The notes under the pieces were generated by a model. The model had not been told where the DNA came from. It worked only from the letters and a program-made list of their open reading frames with translations, and made no database searches. A DNA stretch of 64,000 nucleotides from contig NC_019676.1 of the NCBI RefSeq assembly GCF_000316625.1, forward strand, positions 5,660,501 to 5,724,500, given 5' to 3'. Within the stretch, counting starts at the first letter, position 1; each line of letters opens with the position of its first letter. This document shows positions 8,688 through 18,662 of the stretch, piece after piece. A program made the translations under genes and the position numbers. The stretch comes from Nostoc sp. PCC 7107. GTDB lineage: Bacteria > Cyanobacteriota > Cyanobacteriia > Cyanobacteriales > Nostocaceae.

Positions 8688-10253
8688 TTATGCCATCTCG
8701 TTGAGCATATACTCAGCCATACTTTTATTAACTTCTCTAAACAGTTTGCGTCCTTTACCTAATTTATCTTGTCCTTTGAGAAACTCTAAGAAACTCCGAT
8801 GATAAATACTATAGTAAATTTTTCCTTCTTCTACATTGACTTTCGGTGTTACATATTCAACCCAATCATTTAACACCGATTTCACATCATATTCATCTTC
8901 ATCAAGAATTTCTGCAATCATTCTGAGAGATATTGCTTCACCTCTTTCTACCAAGATATAAAGTATTTTTACCTTTTGTGCATTAGATTCATTATCCATC
9001 CCCATCCGCTGCCAATGAGTTGTATAGTAATCTTGCAGACCTTGGGGTAATCCTTTTAAAGTTAAATCGTTATATTTACCTTCAGAAATTCCTGGTAATA
9101 GATAGCGTAAATATATGAAATTATTTTCACTCTTAACAGCTATTTCCTGAGTAAAAGTCTCTTCTGAAATATGGCGATCGCTAATCCAAGTTTTCAGTTG
9201 ATGATCATTCTGCAAAAAAAGTTGAATATACTCTTTGACATCTTCCTGACTCGCAGCTATATAATCACTTTTTGTTAAATCTAATTCATCCACAGGCGTA
9301 TCAGGAGACAACGTTAAACGTTTAGTTTCTTGAGTATAAGGTCGTCTAGTCAGGAAAAAATAAACCCCATCAGGGAGATTTTGAGGTAAATCTAAAAGAT
9401 TACTATTTCCTGCTTGTTCTACTTCATCCAGTGCATCAACAACAATGACAAGTTTTTGTCCTTTGAGTTCTTCACTAGCTTTTTGTAGTAAAGTTCTTAA
9501 ATCAGCGTTTTCTGAGTTTTGCAAAGCATACCGCTTAATCAATTGTTGACGGATGTTAGCTAAAAACTGTTCTGGTTTATTGCGTCCTTCGGCGAAGACA
9601 TTAAAATAACAAGGACATTTGAGCATCGAAATATATTTAGCCGCGATCGCACTTTTTCCCATCCCTGCATCCCCAATCACGGTAAAATAACCTTTGGGTT
9701 GAGTGGCGAAAAATTTATTCATCGCTTTGAAGACAAAATCACGCCCACAGAATAAGCGAGTTTTTTCAAAAATTAAGGCTTTAAACTCTTTGGGATAAAC
9801 ATCTAGATTCCAATCTGGATAAGGCTGATATTTAGAAGATTTAGTTTGTTTAGCAACTGCAATAAAAGTTTCCCCAAATTCTTCTAATTCTGCCGAAAAA
9901 TTAACTTTACTATGAATAATCTGTGTTTTTAGTTCGCTATTTTGATACAGAAATTTTTTGGTATTTTCTACAAACCCAAAGGCATTATTATTACTATAAG
10001 CATCCCAAAAAAAATCTTTAATTACTTTCTCTCTCAACAAATTTAAAATTGCTTCTGGCTTAAATACTCCATACTTTACCAGTGTGTAAGCATAAACAGT
10101 ATCAACGTCATCAATAATTTGAGTAGGATTGAGTTTTAATTCTTGTAAAACTTTGATAACAGCTTCGTTTTTCTGAGCTTGTTTAATAATTAGTTGACTA
10201 GCTTGAGGTGCATATTTCTTAATTACTGAAGTAATGACAGCAAACTCTATCAT
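8688..10253 (-). CDS. STAND-type (NACHT-like) P-loop NTPase with N-terminal helical domain
   Basis: This is a 521-residue protein. Residues 1-160 form a mostly helical N-terminal domain that I do not recognise; in STAND proteins this position holds an effector or adaptor. A CGRDFVF motif near 169 leads to Walker A, GDAGMGKS, at 194-201. Walker B, VIVVDALDE, is at 269-277, with a FFLTRRP sensor strand. The C-terminal winged-helix part ends with YYSIYHRSFLEFLKGQ, where single-chain relatives continue into sensor repeats. Here the sensor is the next gene. It is the first gene of the operon. Such NTPases act as signalling switches in immunity-like conflict systems; the ligand and effector of this one are unknown. 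Confidence 0.85.
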   Translation of the reverse strand: MIEFAVITSVIKKYAPQASQLIIKQAQKNEAVIKVLQELKLNPTQIIDDVDTVYAYTLVKYGVFKPEAILNLLREKVIKDFFWDAYSNNNAFGFVENTKKFLYQNSELKTQIIHSKVNFSAELEEFGETFIAVAKQTKSSKYQPYPDWNLDVYPKEFKALIFEKTRLFCGRDFVFKAMNKFFATQPKGYFTVIGDAGMGKSAIAAKYISMLKCPCYFNVFAEGRNKPEQFLANIRQQLIKRYALQNSENADLRTLLQKASEELKGQKLVIVVDALDEVEQAGNSNLLDLPQNLPDGVYFFLTRRPYTQETKRLTLSPDTPVDELDLTKSDYIAASQEDVKEYIQLFLQNDHQLKTWISDRHISEETFTQEIAVKSENNFIYLRYLLPGISEGKYNDLTLKGLPQGLQDYYTTHWQRMGMDNESNAQKVKILYILVERGEAISLRMIAEILDEDEYDVKSVLNDWVEYVTPKVNVEEGKIYYSIYHRSFLEFLKGQDKLGKGRKLFREVNKSMAEYMLNEMA

Positions 10254-10400
10254 AGTTTATACTTAAAGACTACTGACAAAAATAAACTAAACTATACAAT
10301 AACCCTTCTTGAACTAAGATTATACTTATATAAGTTTTTTGTATATAATTTAACATAACTAATGTATATTTTCTTCTCTGGAAGTCCCTTAATTGGATAG
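10254..10400. promoter_or_regulatory. Upstream region of the NTPase-WD40-NTPase operon
   Basis: This A/T-rich stretch (poly-A/T runs around 10270-10370) separates the operon start codon from the IS remnant. It must contain the operon promoter, but I cannot name a clear -10/-35 pair or operator. No ORF is supported here. Confidence 0.4.
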
Positions 10401-10541
10401 TTGCTTTGCATGAGTGTCAAGTATGGGTCGAAGAACTGGTCGGTTTCAGTCGCACGCTTATACAGTAAGCTCTTTAACGCCCTTATCGTCCCTTGAACTC
10501 TTTAAGAATCCCACGGCTAAAAGCCGTGGGGAGTATCAAGT
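10400..10541 (+). mobile_element. Right-end remnant of an IS200/IS605-type (TnpB) element
   Basis: The segment GGTCGAAGAACTGGTCGG...CGTCCCTTGA, followed by TTTAAGAATC, a hairpin (CCCACGGC at 10510-10517, GCCGTGGG at 10523-10530, loop TAAAA) and then GGGAGTATCAA, has the layout of the 3' end of cyanobacterial tnpB elements. In those elements this region also forms the scaffold of the guide (omega) RNA. No tnpA or tnpB coding sequence remains on either side. The short open frame over it (10414-10608) has no protein-like character. It is probably a decayed copy or a solo right end. The call rests on recognition of the conserved end, not on an alignment. Confidence 0.6.
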
Positions 10542-10611
10542 TAGGGCTACAGCTTCGTCTGTGGATAAAACGGTATTGGCAATACACCCACAATTGATCA
10601 ATGCTTAATTT

Positions 10612-11613
10612 CTAATGCTTTAAAACAATTCGATAACGAGCCTTCCCTGCTTCTAAATGAGCGATCGCTTCATTTATTTGGCTAAAATCAAAAGTTTCTG
10701 TAACAGGTTCAATGCCATGACGCGCAGCAAAATCGAGCATTTTTGCGATTGTTATCGGGCTACCTGTAGGGCTACCCGATATGGATTTTTGCCCAGCAAT
10801 TAAAGGAAACACATAGGCTTGAATTGGACTCGGTACGACTCCTACAAAATGTAATCGTCCTTTGGGACGCAGTGCATTAATGTATATTGCCCAATCTAAA
10901 TCAGCATTTACTGTTGAGAGAATCAAATCAAACGAGTTGGTAACAGACTCGAGCGCTTTGGCATCGCGGGAGTTTATGAAGTGATTTGCTCCTAACTCAC
11001 GGGCTTCAGACTCTTTATTTGGATTGGTTGAAAATGCCGTGACATCACATCCCCAAGCTTTTAGAAATCGTAGTGCCATGTGTCCAAGCCCCCCAATCCC
11101 AATTACACCAACTCTATCAGTTGGCTTGACATCGAATTGAACAATGGGGTTGAATACAGTAACACCTCCACAGAACAGCGGACCTACCTTAGCGGGATCA
11201 ACTGCTTCAGGCAGAGGAATCACCCATTCTTCATGGGCGCGTACCTTATCAGCAAATCCGCCATATCGACCGACAATCGTTTGCTCTAGGGTTAGGCATA
11301 AGTTGTGATCGCCGGACATACAATATTCGCAGTGCATACAAGAATGGGAAGACCACCCCAATCCAACACGCTGACCGACTTTGAGCGTGGTAACGCGATC
11401 GCCAACAGCTGCAATCATTCCCACAACTTCATGGCCAGGCACAAAGGGATATCGACTGATGCCCCAGTCATTTTTGAGCATACTTAGGTCGCTATGGCAA
11501 AGTCCGCAATATTCAACATTAATTTCCACTTCTTGGTCTTTCAGCACACCTGGATCGTATTCAAATGCTTCTAGTGCTGCACCTACTGTGTTGGCTGCAT
11601 AAGCATGAATCAT
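10612..11613 (-). CDS. Zinc-dependent NAD(P) alcohol dehydrogenase (CAD/YahK-like MDR family)
   Basis: The ATG at 11611-11613 is chosen because CAGGAGAA lies just upstream; a longer frame to 11640 lacks such a site. The product has 333 residues. Visible features are the catalytic-zinc region CGLCHSDL and PGHEVVG, four structural-zinc cysteines (CMHCEYC and a further C eight residues on), and the coenzyme Rossmann turn GIGGLGHMALR. These place it with medium-chain, cinnamyl-alcohol-dehydrogenase-like aldehyde reductases that use NADPH. The physiological substrate cannot be read from sequence. A truncated gene of a neighbouring ADH family lies directly upstream on the same strand. Confidence 0.88.
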   Translation of the reverse strand: MIHAYAANTVGAALEAFEYDPGVLKDQEVEINVEYCGLCHSDLSMLKNDWGISRYPFVPGHEVVGMIAAVGDRVTTLKVGQRVGLGWSSHSCMHCEYCMSGDHNLCLTLEQTIVGRYGGFADKVRAHEEWVIPLPEAVDPAKVGPLFCGGVTVFNPIVQFDVKPTDRVGVIGIGGLGHMALRFLKAWGCDVTAFSTNPNKESEARELGANHFINSRDAKALESVTNSFDLILSTVNADLDWAIYINALRPKGRLHFVGVVPSPIQAYVFPLIAGQKSISGSPTGSPITIAKMLDFAARHGIEPVTETFDFSQINEAIAHLEAGKARYRIVLKH

Positions 11614-11662
11614 GTTTAATTTCTCCTGTTCAAATATCAATTCTTGAAAGACTTAATCTGTA

Positions 11663-11977
11663 TTATTGTGCAAATCCTGTTAAAACTAACGTGCCGATCG
11701 CTCGTCCAGATTCTAAATGAGCATGAGCTTGGGCGAGATTGTCTGGAGTTGAAGCTCTTAGATTCTCTATCATGGTGTGTTGGATAATCTGTCGATCTAC
11801 CAATGTAGAAACTTCTTTCAACAAGTCATGTTGAGCCTGTATATCATCTGTTTCATACATCGGGCGAGTAAACATAGATTCCCAGACAAAGGTTACACTC
11901 TTGCTCTTGATTAAATTCATGTCCAAGGGATTTTCTGTTTCTACAATCGAGCAAATTTTAACAAAGTCGGGGTTCTT
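11663..11977 (-). pseudogene. 5'-truncated zinc-type alcohol dehydrogenase/quinone oxidoreductase fragment
   Basis: The open frame gives about 105 residues that match only the C-terminal third of zinc-binding alcohol dehydrogenases: KICSIVETENPLDMN, KSKSVTFVWESMFTR, then AHAHLESGRAIGTLVLTGF at the end. The family-like sequence continues upstream of any good start codon (TTG 11926, ATG 11920) until an in-frame TAA at 11978-11980. The N-terminal catalytic domain and the Rossmann core are absent. The break falls within a few bases of the end of the KTSC gene (11983), suggesting a deletion that joined the two. It is probably not functional. Confidence 0.75.
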
Positions 11978-11982
11978 TTAAT

Positions 11983-12417
11983 TCACGAATTATGTACTAC
12001 TATAGTTATATTATCTATGCGTTCCGACAGATATCTGCCTTTAATTTCTTCATTGAAAAACTCACCAACAGAGTCAGCCTCATGTAAATCTTCCCAAGTT
12101 TCAGGCTCAACTTCGGCATATTGATAAACTGCGCCGTTGTGAAACTCTACTTGTAAAATGCGATCGCTCTCATTATACCCAACTGCGATCGCCATTGATG
12201 AGCTAACTGGTAGCATCGCAATTGGTTCTTCCACAATAGGAAGTGTTGCTGTTTCTGCCACAATCTCACTCAAGTGTTGCAAACCTTCGTAAGCTTCTAT
12301 TGGTGCAGGAATTTCTAAAAATTCCAGTTCATCACCTCTATCAAGCAATAATTGCAAGTATCCCTCAGAATGAGCGATCGCCACTAAACTGCTCAAGTCT
12401 ACTTTCGATAGCTTCAT
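11983..12417 (-). CDS. KTSC domain protein
   Basis: The ATG at 12417 is preferred because CAGGAGAG precedes it; the longer frame to 12468 has no such site. The product has 144 residues. The C-terminal half (VSSSMAIAVGY, LQVEFHNGAVYQYAEVEPETW, then SVGEFFNEEIKGRY) is a KTSC domain, a small fold found next to RNA- or nucleic-acid-related proteins and named for its conserved residues. The N-terminal half (about 75 residues, with LLLDRGDELEFLEIPAP) is a small beta-rich region common in cyanobacterial versions. Its biochemical role is not established. Confidence 0.8.
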   Translation of the reverse strand: MKLSKVDLSSLVAIAHSEGYLQLLLDRGDELEFLEIPAPIEAYEGLQHLSEIVAETATLPIVEEPIAMLPVSSSMAIAVGYNESDRILQVEFHNGAVYQYAEVEPETWEDLHEADSVGEFFNEEIKGRYLSERIDNITIVVHNS

Positions 12418-12506
12418 TAACTTGGCTCTCCTGCTGGTGTAGTGGTGGAGTGTAATATATTTACACAATCAGCAAATTGATTAGTATATTTGTACTATAA
12501 AAATAT

Positions 12507-14291
12507 TTAATCGTCAAGTTTTTTTACCGTGTCTTCATGAATATGAGGAAGCAATGGTAACACCAAGGTAAAGCAAACCTCTCTGGTGCGTGATTCAACA
12601 AAAATAGAGCCACTTAAAAGTTCTACTAGTTTTTTCACCAAAGCCAATCCTAAACCAGTACCGCCAGCGCTTACATGTCCCATATTGGGGATGCGGTAGA
12701 ATTTGTCAAAAATGCGAGATAGTTCAACTTCAGGAATTTCTACACCAGAATTAACCACGCAAAGATGCAGCTGATTATCTTGTTGGTGAGCAGTGACTGT
12801 AATATTTTCGCCTGGAGGTGTATATTTACAGGCATTTTTGACTAACTCACGCAGAATCCGGCTCAAACTAGATATATCGGTAGTTAGTAATGGTAAATCA
12901 GGAGCCAATTGAATTTGCAAATTTTGGTGCTGTTGTTGAGATTGAATCATAAATACTTCGATTGTGTAGAGAATCCAATCAGACAAATTGATAGTTGTTA
13001 ATTGTAAGGGATAAAATTCAGCATTTAAATATTGCAAATCCAGTAAATCTTGAATTAGCTGGAGTTCGCCTGCTGACTCTTCATATAAAATTGCCAAATA
13101 CTGGGATATTTTGTGATTATGTTGCTTGAGGCTCGTTAATTCTGCTTCTAATAACTGGATAAATGATTGAATATTAGCAATAGGATTACGTAATTCATGA
13201 GAGATAGAACAGAGAAAATCATCTTTGAGTTGATTCAGTCGTTGTAACTCTTCAACCTGTGCTTGAGCAGCTTGATAAAGTCGAGCTTGACGGAGAGCGA
13301 TCGCACATTGATTTGCTAACTGTTTAACTAACCTTACTTCCAGTTCATCAAAGGCTTTTGTTACTGATTTAAACAACCACAAACTACCCAAAATTTTTTG
13401 ATCATCAAAAATTTGGCATAATAAAATAGCATATTTCCGTTCATTCTTATCCTCGCTATTGAGAAAATACCAGCAAAATTGAGTGCAGTGTTCTGTCCGC
13501 AATTTTGTAGGAAATCCCACCCAGCTTTTTACTTGTTTAATACAATTAATACCCCAATCAATATCACTATTATTTCTATACTCATGAGCAACAGCACAAG
13601 TTTTTAAATCATTATTGCAAATAGTTGCATAACAACAATCTAGTTCCAAGCCAACTACCAACTCTGCCACTGCTGCCTGCCAAATTTTTTCTTCATCCAA
13701 ACTGTCACGAACTGTATCTGTAATTCGTTTTAATCTTGCCTCAAATTCTAGAGATTTTTGTAATTCCTCAGTACGTTCGATAATTTGTTTTTCAAAACTC
13801 TTATTAAGTGCTTGCAAAGCTGCTTGTGCTTGTTGACGTTCTTGAATTTCTTGATGTAGTTGGTGGTTTTGAGTTATTAGTAATTGCCTCTGCCGATAAA
13901 TAATTAATTGATTTTGTACCCGTGCCAAAACTTCCAACTCTTGAAAAGGCTTAGTAATATAGTCGGCTCCTCCTAACTCAAAGGCTTTAATTTTATCTAT
14001 AGTTTGATCTAATGCACTAATAAAAATTATTGGAATATTAGCGGTTTTTTCTTGTGATTTTAATTGCTGACAAACTTCATAACCATTGAGTTCTGGCATA
14101 TTAATATCCAGTAAAATCAAATCAGGTGGTTCGATTTGTGCAGCCTGAATTGCTATTTTACCGCTAACGGTTTTTTTTACCTTAAATCCCTTAGACTCAA
14201 GTATCTTGGCTAACAAACGTAGATTATCTGGGGTATCATCAATCAGCAAAATTAAAGCAGAATGAATAGAAGATGATTTAAATAAGTCCAT
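12507..14291 (-). CDS. Hybrid response regulator/histidine kinase (REC-GAF-HisKA-HATPase)
   Basis: This is a 594-residue protein. An N-terminal receiver domain (residues 12-130) has acidic pocket IDDT and phospho-acceptor Asp62 in LLDINMPELNG. A coiled coil (about 140-185) and a GAF-like domain (about 190-340) follow. The kinase core has H-box ISHELRNP near residue 365 and the HATPase G-boxes GGTGLGLALVKKL near 560. There are no membrane segments, so it is cytoplasmic. It starts 54 bp after the phytochrome kinase and is almost certainly co-transcribed with it. Its N-terminal REC is therefore a plausible phospho-acceptor of the phytochrome, which is inferred. Confidence 0.88.
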   Translation of the reverse strand: MDLFKSSSIHSALILLIDDTPDNLRLLAKILESKGFKVKKTVSGKIAIQAAQIEPPDLILLDINMPELNGYEVCQQLKSQEKTANIPIIFISALDQTIDKIKAFELGGADYITKPFQELEVLARVQNQLIIYRQRQLLITQNHQLHQEIQERQQAQAALQALNKSFEKQIIERTEELQKSLEFEARLKRITDTVRDSLDEEKIWQAAVAELVVGLELDCCYATICNNDLKTCAVAHEYRNNSDIDWGINCIKQVKSWVGFPTKLRTEHCTQFCWYFLNSEDKNERKYAILLCQIFDDQKILGSLWLFKSVTKAFDELEVRLVKQLANQCAIALRQARLYQAAQAQVEELQRLNQLKDDFLCSISHELRNPIANIQSFIQLLEAELTSLKQHNHKISQYLAILYEESAGELQLIQDLLDLQYLNAEFYPLQLTTINLSDWILYTIEVFMIQSQQQHQNLQIQLAPDLPLLTTDISSLSRILRELVKNACKYTPPGENITVTAHQQDNQLHLCVVNSGVEIPEVELSRIFDKFYRIPNMGHVSAGGTGLGLALVKKLVELLSGSIFVESRTREVCFTLVLPLLPHIHEDTVKKLDD

Positions 14292-14345
14292 AATTTAAAA
14301 TTTTTGTCAAATGTAACTGAATAATGAAGAGAAGAATATCAAAAA

Positions 14346-17330
14346 TTAGTGCAAAATCTCTTTTGTCAAGTTAATAATAGTCTCTAGATGAAAGTTATCC
14401 ACTAAATCTTTTAATGCAGCAGCAAGCTGAAGCTTGTTTGCCGGAATTTCTTGGAAAAGTTGATAAAGTTTTTCATCATCTATCGTTAGTGCGGCTTCAT
14501 GAACTTGAACAATCCAATTTGTTGGCATATCTGCTAAATCAGATACAGTTAATTTTTGAGATTGGTGTTTTAATTCTGGCGAAGGTTTTTGCTGATTTTC
14601 GGCATAAATGTAACGCACACCAAGATACTGCGACATTTTGTCAAATAGAACAGTTTCGTCAAAAGGTTTGGCAACAAAATCATCACAGCCTACTTGCAAA
14701 ATTTCTTGTCTGTCTTCTTCAAAAGCACTCGCAGTTAAAGCGATGATTGCTAAAACTTTACTTTGAGTATGAGCGCGAATTTGCTTAGTTGCTTCATAAC
14801 CATTCATCACAGGCATTTGTATATCCATCCAAATGAGATGCGGTTGCCAAGCTTTGCAGATATCAACAGCTGTTAGACCATTCTCTGCTGCACACACCTC
14901 AAAACCAACAAACTTCAGTAGCTTTACCATCAACTGACGATTTTCTACAACATCCTCAACAATTAAAATGCGGTATTTAGGTTGACCAGGTTCTAAACCA
15001 ATGACTCGCCTGGTTAATTGTGTAGAAGGCAAAACATCCACTTTATCTACAACAGTCATCTGCACACTGCAAGTAAAGGTTGAGCCTTGACCTAAAACAC
15101 TCTGAGTGCGAATATCACCCCCCATTAATCTGGCAAACTGACGACTAATGGCTAGTCCTAAGCCAGTACCCTGCATAAACTGTCGTCCACCTTTAGCCTG
15201 TGCAAATGCTTCAAATATTAACTCTAAATCTTCAGCGGCAATTCCTAGTCCAGTATCTTCAATGGCAAATTCTACATTTATCTTGTCTGATTCTTTGGGA
15301 AATGAAGCATGATCAACATAAGATACTCGCAGTGCCACATAACCAACAATTGTAAATTTGATAGCATTGCCTAGCAGGTTAATCAGTATTTGTCTGAGCT
15401 TACCTTCATCACCACAAACATATTGATTTACTTCTGCACTCAAATCAGTAATGATATTTAATCCTTTATCTGAGGCTTTCAAAGCAAACATTTCTTGAAT
15501 TGAGTAAATCAAACGATACAAATCAAAACAACTTTCATTTAGGGTTATTTGACCGGCTTCAATTTTCGACATTTCTAAAACATCATTAATTAAAGCTAAT
15601 AAATGTTCACCACTACGGCTAATAATATCTAAATGCTCTTTATCACTTTGAGATAAAGAACTATTCCGGGTCATAATTTGGGTGAAACCTAAAATAGCAT
15701 TGAGTGGAGTACGCAATTCATGACTCATCTTCGCTAAGAATTGACTTTTAGCACGATTGGCAATTTCTGCTTGTTCAGCTGCTTGTTGAAGCGCTACATG
15801 GGAAAACTCCAGTGCTGCCAACATCAAGTTATTTTTCATTTCCTGTGCAACTTCAATTTCAAAGTTTTGCCAGGGATAAGATTTATCTTGAACTGTTTGT
15901 TTCCACCGTTCAAATGACTTGCGTGGCGTTAGACGCAAAGTTTTATTTGCAGCCACAGAAATTGATGTATGAGGATTACCAGCCCAATTAACCGTTTGCA
16001 CTTGCTCAGGTCGTAACCAAATAATATGGTAAGATCTTTGGTTAAGAAAAATTGAAATTGCCAGAATGCCACTAACTTTATCTTTGAATTGTTTAGCTGG
16101 GGGATAGAGTTGTGGTAAAGAATCAGTAGAAAAAATCTCTGGTGGTTTTTGCTCAGAAAGCCAATTTATTAGCTTTCTCATTTCTGTTTCAGTAGGAGTT
16201 TGACCAATCAATGTTAGTTGTTCTTCTAATAATATCGCAACCCCTTGAGCTTGGACTAAATTTAATAAATTGGACTCGTTGCGTTGAAAAACATTGCCGA
16301 TATATTCCAATTTTTTAGATAATGCTTGCCTAAGTTGTTCTTGAATTGCTTTAACTTGTTGGCGATAGGAATTCAATGCTCGTTCTTTCTGATTGAGTAA
16401 TTCAACCGAGGCAAACTGTCCAATAAATTCACAAATTTTGCGTGTTTCATAATCAATTTTTTTAGGTGTGTAATTATGACAAGCAATTAAACCCCAAAGC
16501 CTATTTTGATTGATCAGAGAGATACACATAGTTGCTGTAACTCCCATATTCTGCAAGTATTCTATATGCCAAGGTGAGACGCTTCTTAGTGTTGCTCTAC
16601 TCAGATCTAAGGATATATGGGGCGGAATTAATTGCACTGGTTGATAATTTATATCTGGAATTAGCCGCAACCATTTTTCGTAGTAAAGTTGTCTAGCTTG
16701 GGCTGGAATATCAGAAGCTGGATAGTGTAGTTCTAAATAACTTTCTAGATGGCTTTGCTTATCTTCGGCAATCACAACTCCGCTGTAGTCTGCTTCTAAT
16801 CTATAAAGCATGACCCGATCAAACTGAGTAATTCTTCTAACTTCTTCGACAATAATTTGAAATAGTTCTGAGGAGTTTTTAGCCCTAACTATCTGAGAAA
16901 CTGTTGTTTCTAAAAGATGATAATATCCCAGGAACAGACTACTTTTTGGATAGGAATGTGGTTCTAATTCTAAGATTAAAACATTGTGCGATCGCTTGAT
17001 AATTCCGAGAAAGACTTTCGGAGAATTTTCTCCACCAATGTTATGCAGTTCAGATTTTAATTCAAACAGATGAACAAATGTTAAAGTTTTTTGTTGGAGA
17101 TAATTACTAATTAACTGGATCTGCTCTAATGAAAAAAGGTAATTTAAATCTTTACCAATCAAATTTGCTGCGGTAATACCAAAATATTGAGTAGTATTGT
17201 CACTGGCTTGAATAATTTTTAGTTGTGTTTCTTCTAAGGCTAAAAGTACCCCATGTGGTTGGATATAACCAGGAATATGAATTGGCTCATGATTACAGTC
17301 AATAATATCAATTGTGTCTGAATTCAACAT
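14346..17330 (-). CDS. Biliverdin-type bacteriophytochrome hybrid histidine kinase
   Basis: This 994-residue protein has the full PAS-GAF-PHY photosensory module and a kinase-receiver output. The N-terminal Cys12 ([17 protein letters not shown]) sits where bacteriophytochromes attach biliverdin. At the GAF position used by Cph1-type phytochromes it has Trp ([10 protein letters not shown]) instead of Cys. The DIPAQAR motif and the ACHNYTP histidine are present. The PHY tongue has WAGNP and PRKSFERW. The kinase has H-box [12 protein letters not shown] and a HATPase with [12 protein letters not shown]; the receiver (about 785-905) has Asp in [11 protein letters not shown]. An 85-residue helical tail follows. 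It is a red/far-red light sensor, first gene of a pair with 12507-14291. Confidence 0.92.
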   Translation of the reverse strand: MLNSDTIDIIDCNHEPIHIPGYIQPHGVLLALEETQLKIIQASDNTTQYFGITAANLIGKDLNYLFSLEQIQLISNYLQQKTLTFVHLFELKSELHNIGGENSPKVFLGIIKRSHNVLILELEPHSYPKSSLFLGYYHLLETTVSQIVRAKNSSELFQIIVEEVRRITQFDRVMLYRLEADYSGVVIAEDKQSHLESYLELHYPASDIPAQARQLYYEKWLRLIPDINYQPVQLIPPHISLDLSRATLRSVSPWHIEYLQNMGVTATMCISLINQNRLWGLIACHNYTPKKIDYETRKICEFIGQFASVELLNQKERALNSYRQQVKAIQEQLRQALSKKLEYIGNVFQRNESNLLNLVQAQGVAILLEEQLTLIGQTPTETEMRKLINWLSEQKPPEIFSTDSLPQLYPPAKQFKDKVSGILAISIFLNQRSYHIIWLRPEQVQTVNWAGNPHTSISVAANKTLRLTPRKSFERWKQTVQDKSYPWQNFEIEVAQEMKNNLMLAALEFSHVALQQAAEQAEIANRAKSQFLAKMSHELRTPLNAILGFTQIMTRNSSLSQSDKEHLDIISRSGEHLLALINDVLEMSKIEAGQITLNESCFDLYRLIYSIQEMFALKASDKGLNIITDLSAEVNQYVCGDEGKLRQILINLLGNAIKFTIVGYVALRVSYVDHASFPKESDKINVEFAIEDTGLGIAAEDLELIFEAFAQAKGGRQFMQGTGLGLAISRQFARLMGGDIRTQSVLGQGSTFTCSVQMTVVDKVDVLPSTQLTRRVIGLEPGQPKYRILIVEDVVENRQLMVKLLKFVGFEVCAAENGLTAVDICKAWQPHLIWMDIQMPVMNGYEATKQIRAHTQSKVLAIIALTASAFEEDRQEILQVGCDDFVAKPFDETVLFDKMSQYLGVRYIYAENQQKPSPELKHQSQKLTVSDLADMPTNWIVQVHEAALTIDDEKLYQLFQEIPANKLQLAAALKDLVDNFHLETIINLTKEILH

Positions 17331-17480
17331 TTTGAAATTTATTTTTTGATATACTGCGATGATAAAAAATCTGATAATTGTGGCAATTCTGGTGTTATGT
17401 AATTTATTATCAATGCTTATATGATATTTTTCGTGAAAAAATACTTGAAATATGCGCCTAAACCGCCCTAATTTGATACT

Positions 17481-18644
17481 TTAAATCTTGAAAAAGCAAC
17501 GCCGACGATACATTCCATAAAGAATTGTCCACCAAAATAAAACCATGATTATGGCAAATATTAGTGAACCATTAAACGTCCCAGCCCACGGTCGAAATAG
17601 GTGTTCATAAATCCAGGTATAAGTTGTGCTGCTGCCAATTTTAGTTTTAAGTAAAATTCTGGTAAATATGCCAGAAGCCACAAACAAAAAGATGGCATTT
17701 AGTCCCATCACTTCTAATGGTAGTCCCCAGCGTCTAAAATGCCGGACTTCTATGAGTTCATAACATAAGGCTAAAGTGAGTAATGCCCAACCCGCAGTAA
17801 ATAAAACGTAAGAACTTGTCCATAGTTGTTTATTAATGGGGAATATAAATCCCCACAATTGCCCAATAATTAAAGTAATTAAGCCAAAGATTACTAAATT
17901 GATACTAGTACGGCTTTTAATTGGCTGAGTGCGTAACCAATCACCTGTAAAATAGCCTAAAAAGACGGTAACAACTGCTGGCAAAGTACTAAATAAACCT
18001 TCTGGGTCAAAAGAACCACTACGATAAATATGTTTACCGAGAATTATCCGGTCGATGTAGCCGCCAAGATTACCTTCAGGAGTGAGATTCCCTGCGCCAA
18101 AGCCGGGGACGGGGATAAATTGCATTGCTAACCAGTACCCAATGAGAATAACGGCTGCTAGTATCCATAACCCACGGCGGGAAAGGTTGAGAACTGCTAG
18201 TGCTGCAATTACATAAGCGAGGCTGATGCGCTGTAAGACTCCCATAATTCGCAGTGTGCTGAAATTGGGAGTTATACCTTTAATTAACCAATCGAGGGTT
18301 AATGTAAACAACGCCAGAAACAAGCCAAGGGCAAATAATATCAGTCCGCGGCGGAGAATGCGTTGATAGACAGTAGCCGTCGGGCGATTTTCTGGGGTGT
18401 ACTTGGCGAAAGAAAACGGCATTGCGACACCGACGATAAATAAAAAGAACGGGAAAACTAAGTCTGTCGGTGTGCAACCGTGCCATTCGGCGTGGTCGAG
18501 AGGCGGATAGATATAATCCCAACTACCGGGATTATTCACTAAAATCATAGAGGCGATCGCAATTCCCCGAAACACATCGAGGGAAACAAGGCGCGTAGAG
18601 GGTGTAGAGGAATTTTCCATAACGTTATAGTTTAATCTGTTCAA
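17481..18644 (-). CDS. Membrane acyltransferase-like protein (DUF5009/HGSNAT-like)
   Basis: This is a polytopic membrane protein of 387 residues with about ten hydrophobic segments. The N-terminal signature RLVSLDVFRGIAIASMILVNN and a WHGCTPTDLVFPFFLFIVG stretch mark the family related to heparan-alpha-glucosaminide N-acetyltransferase. Members transfer acetyl groups across a membrane to sugars; the acceptor here is unknown. The TTG at 18644 has GGAGG four bases upstream. ATG at 18620, giving MENSSTP, is the alternative and would leave more room for a promoter, because the divergent gene begins at 18663. Confidence 0.82.
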   Translation of the reverse strand: MNRLNYNVMENSSTPSTRLVSLDVFRGIAIASMILVNNPGSWDYIYPPLDHAEWHGCTPTDLVFPFFLFIVGVAMPFSFAKYTPENRPTATVYQRILRRGLILFALGLFLALFTLTLDWLIKGITPNFSTLRIMGVLQRISLAYVIAALAVLNLSRRGLWILAAVILIGYWLAMQFIPVPGFGAGNLTPEGNLGGYIDRIILGKHIYRSGSFDPEGLFSTLPAVVTVFLGYFTGDWLRTQPIKSRTSINLVIFGLITLIIGQLWGFIFPINKQLWTSSYVLFTAGWALLTLALCYELIEVRHFRRWGLPLEVMGLNAIFLFVASGIFTRILLKTKIGSSTTYTWIYEHLFRPWAGTFNGSLIFAIIMVLFWWTILYGMYRRRCFFKI

Positions 18645-18662
18645 CGCTCCTCCAAAATTTTT

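Noticed and set aside
10414-10608. 64-residue open frame on the plus strand
   Set aside because: It lies over the IS200/IS605 right-end sequence and its hairpin, and the translation has no protein-like composition or family match.
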